This document shows, piece by piece, positions 40,213-50,093 of a DNA stretch of 64,000 nt. Numbering within the stretch: the stretch's first letter is position 1; each line of letters begins with the position of its first letter. The stretch covers positions 16,380,339 through 16,444,338 of the forward strand of contig OW204011.1 in NCBI GenBank assembly GCA_934047225.1. The letters run 5' to 3'. A program made the translations under genes and the position numbers. The stretch comes from Ypsolopha sequella. Lineage: Eukaryota; Arthropoda; Insecta; Lepidoptera; Ypsolophidae. The notes below the pieces were generated by a model. It worked only from the letters and a program-made list of their open reading frames with translations, did no database searches and had not been told where the DNA came from.

Positions 40213-40744
40213 GGCTTGTATTTAAAATTTAGCCTTTTATTGTGCTTCTTTCTGCAAGATTGAAAGCCTGACTTGATTTATAAAAATACACAAGTAAAAT
40301 TGTAAAGCTACGCTATGCAATACTTATTTTCATATCAGTTAAATGTAAATTTGCGCAACAATTTTCCCGCCAAACTCTATCAAAAATTCATTAACTTGCA
40401 ACTCGCTGGGACCACTGAACTGACCTCACTAATAAGGTTGAATGCTCGATGTACTGGCCACTAAAACCACAAATAGAATTCATTAAAACAAAAGAAGATG
40501 ATTATGTTGCTTTATTGGCAGATTATTTATATTCGGTCAGTGTTTGTCTTTTATGTTTTGTTGAAGTCACGTTTAGAAATAAGTGGGGGATTAAAATTTG
40601 AATTCTTTATAATGATCATATAGAAATGTTCACTGACCTCCATACCATGACCGGTATGACATAATACAATACATGACTGGGTGTCTGGTACAAATGACAG
40701 CTAATAAAGCGCTACGGGCAAAATTCCCAGAAAACATTTTTGAC
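40213..40744. other. Intergenic, no gene recognised
   Basis: AT-rich. AAAGCGCTACGGGCAAAATT at 40706 resembles the beginning of repeat R1. No gene. Confidence 0.4.
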
Positions 40745-40932
40745 GTTTGATAGATGGATAGATAGATAAAACATTTATTTACTATTACAATTTTTTTAAT
40801 TTTTTTTAGTGTTTCTATAACAATACATTTTATAAAGTTTTACAAAGATCGCCAAACTGCAAAATAGCTTGTACGTACACAATTCACATTCAACACAATT
40901 ATTTACAATATTTCGTATACAATTTTATACCC
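40745..40932 (-). mobile_element. Probable LINE 3' end with TCTA tail
   Basis: TAGATGGATAGATAGATAAA at 40750, followed by ACATTTATTTACTATTACAA, reads on the minus strand as an AT-rich 3' UTR with a short-repeat tail. No coding evidence. Confidence 0.35.
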
Positions 40933-41158
40933 TCTCGCCCGATGGCTGTATGTCCATCCCTAATAGCCGGGCCTTATATGGAAAAGACTGGTGACGGGCA
41001 GCGGCGTCACTGGTGCGATGGTTCTGGCACCGCACTCACCAACCCGCCTGCCCAGCGTGTGCGAGTATGGGCAATTCTTCCAGGATGACCGCCGGGAGTG
41101 GCAAAGTCCTGGAAAGGTTTATGTACAGCAGTGGACAAACTAGGCTGATGAATGAAGA
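40933..41158 (+). mobile_element. SINE-like element S2, copy 5 (5'-truncated)
   Basis: GATGGCTGTATGTCCATCCC, AATAGCCGGGCCTTATATGG ... GTGGACAAACTAGGCTGATG, AATGAAGA. Its 3' tail touches the first satellite monomer at 41159, so it marks the satellite's left edge. Confidence 0.8.
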
Positions 41159-42720
41159 TTAAATAATAGCTATAGCTAAAAATTAAATAATGGCTACAGC
41201 TGAAAATTAAATGATAGCTATAGCTAAAAATTAAATAATAGCTACAGCTGAAAATTAAATGATAGCTATAGCTAAAAATTTAATAATAGCTATAGCTAAA
41301 ATTAAATGATAGCTATAGCTAAAAATTTAATAAAAGCTATAGCTGAAAATTAAATGAGAGCTATAGCTAAAAATTAAATAATAGCTATAGCTAAAATTAA
41401 ATAATAGCTACAGCTGAAAATTAAATGATAGCTATAGCTAAAAATTTAATAATAGCTATAGCTAAAATTAAATGATAGCTATAGCTAAAAATTTAATAAT
41501 AGCTATAGCTAAAATTAAATGATAGCTATAGCTAAAATTTTAATAATTGCTATAGCTGAAATTAAATGAGAGCTATAGCTAAAATTTTAATAATAGCTAT
41601 AGCTAAAATTAAATGATAGCTATAGCTAAAAATTTAATAATAGCTATAGCTGAAAATTAAATGATAGCTATAGCTAAAAATTGAATAATAGCTATTGCTG
41701 CAAATTAAATGATAGCTATAGCTAAAAATTTAATAATAGCCATAGCTGAAAATTAAATGATAGCTATAGCTAAAAATTTAATAATAGCTATAGCTAAAAT
41801 TAAATGATAGCTATAGCTAAAATTTTAATAATAGCTATAGCTAAAATTAAATGATAGCTATAGCTTAAATTTTAATAATAGCTATAGCTAAAATTAAATG
41901 ATAGCTATAGCTAAAAATTGAATAATAGCTATAGCTGAAAATTAAATGATGGCTATAGCTAAAAATTAAATAATAGCTATAGCTAAAATTAAATGATAGC
42001 TATAGCTAAAATTTTAATAATAGCTATAGCTAAAATTAAATAATAGCTATAGCTGAAAATTAAATGATAGCTATAGCTAAAAATTTAATAATAGCTATAG
42101 CTAAAATTAAATGATAGCTATAGCTAAAAATTTAATAATAGCTATAGCTAAAATTAAATGATAGCTATAGCTAAAATTTTAATAATAGCTATAGCTAAAA
42201 TTAAATAATAGCTACAGCTGAAAATAAAATGATAGCTATAGCTAAAAATTTAATAATAGCTATAGCTGAAATTAAATGAGAGCTATAGCTAAAAATTTAA
42301 TAATAGCTATAGCTAAAATTAAATGATAGCTATAGCTAAAAATTTAATAATAGCTATAGCTGAAAATTAAATGATAGCTATAGCTAAAAATTGAATAATA
42401 GCTATTGCTGCAAATTAAATGATAGCTATAACTAAAAATTTAATAATAGCCATAGCTGAAAATTAAATGATAGCTATAGCTAAAAATTTAATAATAGCTA
42501 TAGCTAAAATTAAATGATAGCTATAGCTAAAATTTTAATAATAGCTATAGCTAAAATTAAATGATAGCTATAGCTAAAATTTTAATAATAGCTAAAGCTA
42601 AAATTAAATGATAGCTATAGCTAAAAATTGAATAATAGCTATAGCTGAAAATTAAATGAGAGCTTTAGCTAAAAAATTAATAATAGCTATACCTGAAAAT
42701 TAAATGATAGCTATAGCTAA

Positions 42721-45152
42721 AAATTTAATAATAGCTATAGCTGAAAATTAAATGAGAGCTTTAGCTAAAAAATTAATAATAGCTTTACCTGAAAATTAAA
42801 TAATAGCTATAGCTAAAAATTGAATAATAGCTATAGCTGAAAATTAAATGATAGCTACAGCTAAAAATTTAATAATAGCTATAGCTTAAATTAAATGATA
42901 GCTATAGCTAAAATTTTAATAATAGCTATAGCTAAAATTAAATGATAGCTATAGCTAAAAATTTAATAATAGCTATAGCTGAAAATTAAATGATAGCTAC
43001 AGCTGAAAATTAAATGATAGCTATAGCTAAAAATTTAATAATAGCTATAGCTAAAATTAAATGATAGCTATAGCTAAAATTTTTAATAATAGCTATAGCT
43101 AAAATTAAATGATAGCTATAGCTAAAAATTGAATAATAGCTACAGCTGAAAATTAAATGATAGCTATAGCTAAAAATTTAATAATAGCTATAGCTAAAAT
43201 TAAATGATAGCTATAGCTAAAATTTTTAATAATAGCTATAGCTAAAATTAAATGATAGCTATAGCTAAAAATTGAATAATAGCTATAGCTGAAAATTAAA
43301 TGATAGCTATAGCTAAAAATTTAATAATAGCTATAGCTAAAAATTAAATGATAGCTATAGCTCAAAATTGAATAATAGCTTTAGCTGAAAATTAAATGAG
43401 AGCTTTAGCTAAAAAATTAATAATAGCTATACCTGAAAATTAAATGATAGCTATAGCTAAAAATTGAATAATAGCTATAGCTGAAAATTAAATGAGAGCT
43501 TTAGCTAAAAAATTAATAATAGCTATACCTGAAAATTAAATGATAGCTATAGCTAAAAATTGAATAATAGCTATAGCTGAAAATTAAATGAGAGCTTTAG
43601 CTAAAAAATTAATAATAGCTATACCTGAAAATTAAATGAGAGCTATAGCTAAAAATTAAATAATAGCTATAGCTAAAATTAAATGATAGCTATAGCTAAA
43701 ATTTTAATAATAGCTATAGCTAAAATGAAATAATAGCTACAGCTGAAAATTAAATGATAGCTATAGCTAAAAATTTAATAATAGCTATAGCTGAAATTAA
43801 ATGAGAGCTATAGCTAAAAATTTAATAATAGCTATAGCTAAAATTAAATGATAGCTATAGCTAAAAATTTAATAATAGCTATAGCTAAAATTAAATGATA
43901 GCTATAGCTAAAATTTTAATAATAGCTATAGCTAAAATTTAATAATAGCTACAGCTGAAAATTAAATGATAGCTATAGCTAAAAATTTAATAATAGCTAT
44001 AGCTGAAATTAAATGAGAGCTATAGCTAAAAATTTTATAATAGCTATAGCTAAAATTAAATGATAGCTATAGCTAAAAATTTAATAATAGCTATAGCTGA
44101 AAATTAAATGATAGCTATAGCTAAAAATTGAATAATAGCTATTGCTGCAAATTAAATGATAGCTATAGCTAAAAAATTTAATAATAGCCATAGCTGAAAA
44201 TTAAATGATAGCTATAGCTAAAAATTTAATAATAGCTATAGCTAAAATTAAATGATAGCTATAGCTAAAATTTTAATAATAGCTATAGCTAAAATTAAAT
44301 GATAGCTATAGCTAAAATTTTAATAATAGCTATAGCTAAAATTAAATGATAGCTATAGCTAAAAATTGAATAATAGCTATAGCTGAAAATTAAATGAGAG
44401 CTTTAGCTAAAAAATTAATAATAGCTATACCTGAAAATAAAATGATAGCGATAGCTAAAAATTGAATAATAGCTATAGCTGAAAATTAAATGAGAGCTTT
44501 AGCTAAAAAATTAATAATAGCTATACCTGAAAATTAAATAATAGCTATAGCTAATAATTGAATAATAGCTATAGCTGAAAATTAAATGATAGCTATAGCT
44601 AAAAATTTAATAATAGCTACAGCTGAAAATTAAATGATAGCTACAGCTGAAAATTAAATGATAGCTATAGCTAAAAATTTAATAATAGCTATAGCTAAAA
44701 TTAAATGATAGCTATAGCTAAAATTTTAATAATAGCTATAGCTAAAATTAAATGATGGCTATAGCTAAAAATTGAATAATAGCTATAGCTGAAAATTAAA
44801 TGATAGCTATAGCTAAAAATTTAATAATAGCTATAGCTAAAAATTAAATGATAGCTATAGCTAAAAATTTAATTATAGCTATAGCTGAAAATTAAATGAG
44901 AGCTTTAGCTAAAAAATTTATAATAGCTATACCTGAAAATTAAATGATAGCTATAGCTAAAAATTGAATAATAGCTATAGCTGAAAATTAAATGAGAGCT
45001 TTAGCTAAAAAATTAATAATAGCTATACCTGAAAATTAAATGAGAGCTTTAGCTAAAAAATTAATAATAGCTATACCTGAAAATTAAATGATAGCTATAG
45101 CTAAAAATTGAATAATAGCTATAGCTGAAAATTAAATGATAGCTATAGCTAA
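42721..45152. repeat. Higher-order satellite unit, copy 1 (2,432 bp)
   Basis: Rare variants recur exactly 2,432 bp downstream: AGCTTTACC (42781/45213), GCTACAGCTG (43139/45571), AATGATAGCG (44441/46873), AATGATGG (44751/47183). Sampled stretches differ by isolated single bases only. Upstream of about 42720 the match falls to about 93%. Confidence 0.9.
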
Positions 45153-47584
45153 AAATTGAATAATAGCTATAGCTGAAAATTAAATGAGAGCTTTAGCTAA
45201 AAAATTAATAATAGCTTTACCTGAAAATTAAATAATAGCTATAGCTAAAAATTGAATAATAGCTATAGCTGAAAATTAAATGATAGCTACAGCTAAAAAT
45301 TTAATAATAGCTATAGCTTAAATTAAATGATAGCTATAGCTAAAATTTTAATAATAGCTATAGCTAAAATTAAATGATAGCTATAGCTAAAAATTTAATA
45401 ATAGCTATAGCTGAAAATTAAATGATAGCTACAGCTGAAAATTAAATGATAGCTATAGCTAAAAATTTAATAATAGCTATAGCTAAAATTAAATGATAGC
45501 TATAGCTAAAATTTTTAATAATAGCTATAGCTAAAATTAAATGATAGCTATAGCTAAAAATTGAATAATAGCTACAGCTGAAAATTAAATGATAGCTATA
45601 GCTAAAAATTTAATAATAGCTATAGCTAAAATTAAATGATAGCTATAGCTAAAATTTTTAATAATAGCTATAGCTAAAATTAAATGATAGCTATAGCTAA
45701 AAATTGAATAATAGCTATAGCTGAAAATTAAATGATAGCTATAGCTAAAAATTTAATAATAGCTATAGCTAAAAATTAAATGATAGCTATAGCTCAAAAT
45801 TGAATAATAGCTATAGCTGAAAATTAAATGAGAGCTTTAGCTAAAAAATTAATAATAGCTATACCTGAAAATTAAATGATAGCTATAGCTAAAAATTGAA
45901 TAATAGCTATAGCTGAAAATTAAATGAGAGCTTTAGCTAAAAAATTAATAATAGCTATACCTGAAAATTAAATGATAGCTATAGCTAAAAATTGAATAAT
46001 AGCTATAGCTGAAAATTAAATGAGAGCTTTAGCTAAAAAATTAATAATAGCTATACCTGAAAATTAAATGAGAGCTATAGCTAAAAATTAAATAATAGCT
46101 ATAGCTAAAATTAAATGATAGCTATAGCTAAAATTTTAATAATAGCTATAGCTAAAATGAAATAATAGCTACAGCTGAAAATTAAATGATAGCTATAGCT
46201 AAAAATTTAATAATAGCTATAGCTGAAATTAAATGAGAGCTATAGCTAAAAATTTAATAATAGCTATAGCTAAAATTAAATGATAGCTATAGCTAAAAAT
46301 TTAATAATAGCTATAGCTAAAATTAAATGATAGCTATAGCTAAAATTTTAATAATAGCTATAGCTAAAATTTAATAATAGCTACAGCTGAAAATTAAATG
46401 ATAGCTATAGCTAAAAATTTAATAATAGCTATAGCTGAAATTAAATGAGAGCTATAGCTAAAAATTTTATAATAGCTATAGCTAAAATTAAATGATAGCT
46501 ATAGCTAAAAATTTAATAATAGCTATAGCTGAAAATTAAATGATAGCTATAGCTAAAAATTGAATAATAGCTATTGCTGCAAATTAAATGATAGCTATAG
46601 CTAAAAAATTTAATAATAGCCATAGCTGAAAATTAAATGATAGCTATAGCTAAAAATTTAATAATAGCTATAGCTAAAATTAAATGATAGCTATAGCTAA
46701 AATTTTAATAATAGCTATAGCTAAAATTAAATGATAGCTATAGCTAAAATTTTAATAATAGCTATAGCTAAAATTAAATGATAGCTATAGCTAAAAATTG
46801 AATAATAGCTATAGCTGAAAATTAAATGAGAGCTTTAGCTAAAAAATTAATAATAGCTATACCTGAAAATTAAATGATAGCGATAGCTAAAAATTGAATA
46901 ATAGCTATAGCTGAAAATTAAATGAGAGCTTTAGCTAAAAAATTAATAATAGCTATACCTGAAAATTAAATAATAGCTATAGCTAATAATTGAATAATAG
47001 CTATAGCTGAAAATTAAATGATAGCTATAGCTAAAAATTTAATAATAGCTACAGCTGAAAATTAAATGATAGCTACAGCTGAAAATTAAATGATAGCTAT
47101 AGCTAAAAATTTAATAATAGCTATAGCTAAAATTAAATGATAGCTATAGCTAAAATTTTAATAATAGCTATAGCTAAAATTAAATGATGGCTATAGCTAA
47201 AAATTGAATAATAGCTATAGCTGAAAATTAAATGATAGCTATAGCTAAAAATTTAATAATAGCTATAGCTAAAAATTAAATGATAGCTATAGCTAAAAAT
47301 TTAATTATAGCTATAGCTGAAAATTAAATGAGAGCTTTAGCTAAAAAATTTATAATAGCTATACCTGAAAATTAAATGATAGCTATAGCTAAAAATTGAA
47401 TAATAGCTATAGCTGAAAATTAAATGAGAGCTTTAGCTAAAAAATTAATAATAGCTATACCTGAAAATTAAATGAGAGCTTTAGCTAAAAAATTAATAAT
47501 AGCTATACCTGAAAATTAAATGATAGCTATAGCTAAAAATTGAATAATAGCTATAGCTGAAAATTAAATGATAGCTATAGCTAA
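45153..47584. repeat. Higher-order satellite unit, copy 2 (2,432 bp)
   Basis: The second copy of the unit described at 42721. The match ends near 47590, after which about four ordinary monomers finish the array. Confidence 0.9.
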
Positions 47585-47794
47585 AAATTTAATAATAGCT
47601 ATAGCTGAAAATTAAATGATAGCTATAGCTAAAAATTTAATAATAGCTATAGCTAAAAATTAAATGAGAGCTATAGCTGAAAATTAAAAGTAGAATTTCA
47701 ATAAAAACTAAAAAAGTGGGAAATTAGGACCTGTGTTTCCTAAAAGATGGTTCTAGACCTTTGCGGCCGCATATTTACTTGTACAATAAAGCAG

Positions 47795-48520
47795 ATGTAT
47801 GTACTTTGTCCACACATTTACATTATCTTAACACTTCTTAATAATTATTTCCTATTGACATAGTTAACTTAAGTCAAGGTTGCTAACACAGCGCCCGCAA
47901 GTATTGAGGACAAGTTCTAGTGCTTTCCAGATGACGAAATACAATCAATACTGCCAGCGACACGTAGTTAAGCCTAAAATATTGTAAAAACGACAATTTG
48001 TTTCGTGCCACTCATGAACATCAACATAATTTATAACATAAAATTTAATATTTCTTTTTCTCTTGCAATAAAATAACAGTGTAACATTTATATTTAATTA
48101 AATAAACATTATTAACATAACAATTAACAATTCATTTCCACTATTATCCTGCCAAGGCACACTGGGCTCGTGGTATCGGTCGGTCGTCGCGTTCGGATCA
48201 CGAGTACCTTCTGTAAGGGAGAGTTAGTCCGATATTAGTCTCTACCCTTACATATGGTCCTTCGAGCCTAAAATATTGTAGAAACTTCAGTTGATCTTCA
48301 TGAGTGGCACAAAACCAACTGATGTTTCTACAATATTTTAGGCCAAACTATGTGTCGCTGGCAGTATTGATTGTATTTCGTCATCGGGAAAGCACTTAGA
48401 ACTTGTCCTCAATACTTGCGGGCGCTGTGTTAGCAACCTTGTCTTTAGTAAACTATGTCAATAGGAAATAATTATTAAGAAACTTAAGATAATCTAAATG
48501 TGTGGACAAAGTCCGTACAT
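47795..48520. mobile_element. 726-bp foldback element with about 230-bp arms
   Basis: The left arm (47795-48025) has GTACTTTGTCCACACATTTA, TGCTAACACAGCGCCCGCAA and CAATACTGCCAGCGACAC. The right arm (48290-48520) has the inverses GTGTCGCTGGCAGTATTG, TTGCGGGCGCTGTGTTAGCA, AAATGTGTGGACAAAG. The arms are about 90% alike. The right arm contains an extra short hairpin (AAATATTGTAGAAAC and its inverse, 48270-48345). The loop carries a stretch that looks like an LTR end plus tRNA-Tyr primer site. No transposase. Confidence 0.85.
48255..48268 (+). other. tRNA-Tyr-like primer-binding site relic
   Basis: TGGTCCTTCGAGCC is the complement of the 3' end of insect tRNA-Tyr (GGCTCGAAGGA plus CCA), as used by BEL/Pao elements. 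It lies two bases after a CTTACA end, as a primer site follows a 5' LTR. It sits in the loop of the foldback element and no retrotransposon body follows, so it would be a relic. Confidence 0.45.
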
Positions 48521-48560
48521 GCTGCCAACGACAAAATAATAAAAAAAACTATAAAATAGA

Positions 48561-48909
48561 GGTGGTAGAGCTGATGCCGGGCTCGACTGTGGAGGTACTA
48601 CCATCTTACTTGGAGACCCCCTTGAAGTAATTCGGGGGAGAGTAAGAGTACAGCTCACAGGCAAAAAACCAGGAGGCTAACCATGCCTGGGACCGATGGA
48701 TGGCGGTATATCCATCCCTAATAGCCGGGCCTTAGATGGAACAGACTGGTGACGGGCAGCGTCACTGGTGCGAAGGTTCCGGCACCGCGCTCACCAACCC
48801 GCCTGCCTAGCGTGTGTGAGTATGGGCAATTCTTCCAGGATGACCGTCGGGAGTGGCAAAGTCCTGGAAAGGCTTATGTCAAGCAGTGGACGAACTAGGC
48901 TGATGGATG
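48561..48909 (+). mobile_element. SINE-like element S2, copy 6, split by gypsy
   Basis: A near-complete copy from GGTGGTAGAGCTGATGCCGG to CTAGGCTGATGGATG. The rest of its tail (GATGGATGGATAG) lies at 54704-54716, beyond the gypsy element inserted in it. Confidence 0.85.
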
Positions 48910-49027
48910 TGTCGAGTAGGCGGTTAAATGAGACGAGTGGTAGGTTTGAAGGTGGTTTATTGACTGCTCGCGAGCACGGAAAATAATGAATATAAAGACA
49001 TGCACATATCTATTGACACACACTACA
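48910..49027 (-). repeat. Gypsy 3' LTR (118 bp)
   Basis: TGTCGAGTAGGCGGTTAAAT ... TTGACACACACTACA on the plus strand. Unusually short. Followed on the plus strand by TCAAGGGGGTATA, so the sense strand has a pyrimidine run where a polypurine tract is expected. Confidence 0.93.
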
Positions 49028-49194
49028 TCAAGGGGGTATAATTGAAAAAAAAAAATGAACAATCCTCATTTTTTTTTTTATATATGTATAACTAAAAAGA
49101 AACAGTTAACTAAAATAAAATCTTAAAATCTAATACATAATTATTATTTTTTTTTACATTTTATGTTTTATTTCGTTTTTATATATTTTTTTTT

Positions 49195-50058
49195 TTATTC
49201 TCTAAATAGCTTAGTCCTATTTTTATTCACTATCTCTAATTTTCCATTATTGTTTATCGTCACATTTGTCCCAATTTCTTCCAGTACAACAAACGGTCCT
49301 TTATAAAGTACATCTAACTTTTTCCCATTTTTCACTAACACTTTATCACCTTTCTTATAACTCACTGAATTCACGTTCTTATCATAGTAATGCTTATTTA
49401 ATAACTTACTATCTAGCAAATATTTTCTTGCATCTCTATGTGCTACCTGTAGCCTATACTTTAACTCTAACATATAATTATCGGGATTATAACATGGATC
49501 AACATTATTAACCAAATTACTGGGTATATTACATTGTTTTCCAAAAACAAGTTCAAAAGGCGAATACTTTGTTGACGTATGTACCGTCGTGTTGAAAGTA
49601 AAGCACCAAAAAGGTAACCACTGACTCCATTCTTCATAATTTCCCTCGCATTGCATACGTAAGAAAGCAGCTAAATGTTTATGCATGTTTTCTAAAGAAC
49701 CTATCGATTGATGATGATATGCTGTGGAATGGATTTTCTTTACCTTAAGTAAATTACATACCTCTTCCATAGTTGACGAAATAAATTCTCCACCTAAATC
49801 TGTACCTATGACCTTGGGAATTCCGAATCTAAGTATGAAATTATTAACAAAAGCTCTCGCTACACTCACGGTATTTTTTCGCTGTAACGGATAAGCTTCG
49901 ATGTATTTAGTAAGCTCGCACTGAACTGTTAAGATGTAGGTATACCCTGTTGCATCGGTTTCTAAGGGTCCAACAATGTCAAGAAAAACTTTTTCAAAAG
50001 CTGAACTCGCTGTCGTTGTTATTACCATTGGTTCTTTCTTATTTAATGAATATTTCAT
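49195..50058 (-). CDS. pol: Gypsy integrase core and C-terminal domain (frameshifted part of pol)
   Basis: 287 codons. The catalytic triad D27 (FLDIVGP), D87 (IGTDLGGEF) and E123 (SIGSLENMH) has exactly 35 residues between the second D and E, the retroviral DD35E spacing. TDLGGEF replaces the common TDNGxEF. A GPY/F-like module (KKGDKVLVKNGKKL, YKGPFVV) lies near 240-265. The apparent ATG is not a true start: the frame is open upstream through VKKCSKCQT, the CxxC of the zinc finger, which continues the pol frame across a 1-base shift near 50100. It ends about 170 bp before the 3' LTR. Confidence 0.88.
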   Translation of the reverse strand: MKYSLNKKEPMVITTTASSAFEKVFLDIVGPLETDATGYTYILTVQCELTKYIEAYPLQRKNTVSVARAFVNNFILRFGIPKVIGTDLGGEFISSTMEEVCNLLKVKKIHSTAYHHQSIGSLENMHKHLAAFLRMQCEGNYEEWSQWLPFWCFTFNTTVHTSTKYSPFELVFGKQCNIPSNLVNNVDPCYNPDNYMLELKYRLQVAHRDARKYLLDSKLLNKHYYDKNVNSVSYKKGDKVLVKNGKKLDVLYKGPFVVLEEIGTNVTINNNGKLEIVNKNRTKLFRE

Positions 50059-50093
50059 CGTTTGACATTTACTACATTTTTTAACATAGTTAC

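Larger units (their letters stand above)
41159..47688. repeat. 6.5-kb AGCTATAGCT satellite array
   Basis: About 275 tandem monomers of 23 or 24 bp. Each has the palindromic core TAGCTATAGCTA followed by AAAATT or AAAAATT and an AATGAT or AATAAT spacer. Two forms often alternate, giving a 47-bp dimer. Recurrent variants are GCTACAGCTGA, GAGAGCTTTAGCT, GCTATACCTGA and GCTATTGCTGCAA. Stops occur in every frame, so it is non-coding. From 42721 the array is duplicated with a 2,432-bp period. A shorter local echo (GCTATTGCTG at 41691 and 42401, 710 bp apart) shows earlier rounds of duplication. Confidence 0.97.

Noticed and set aside
39983..40263. Two plus-strand frames of 62 and 81 codons as genes
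   Set aside because: They lie antisense within S2 copy 4, a SINE-like element.
41159..47688. A CRISPR array (regular short palindromic repeats)
   Set aside because: Repeats are head to tail without unique spacers, the surroundings are eukaryotic retrotransposons, and no cas genes exist. It is a satellite.
48768..48986. A 72-codon frame spanning the S2/LTR junction
   Set aside because: It crosses from the SINE-like copy into the gypsy LTR, so it arose by the insertion.
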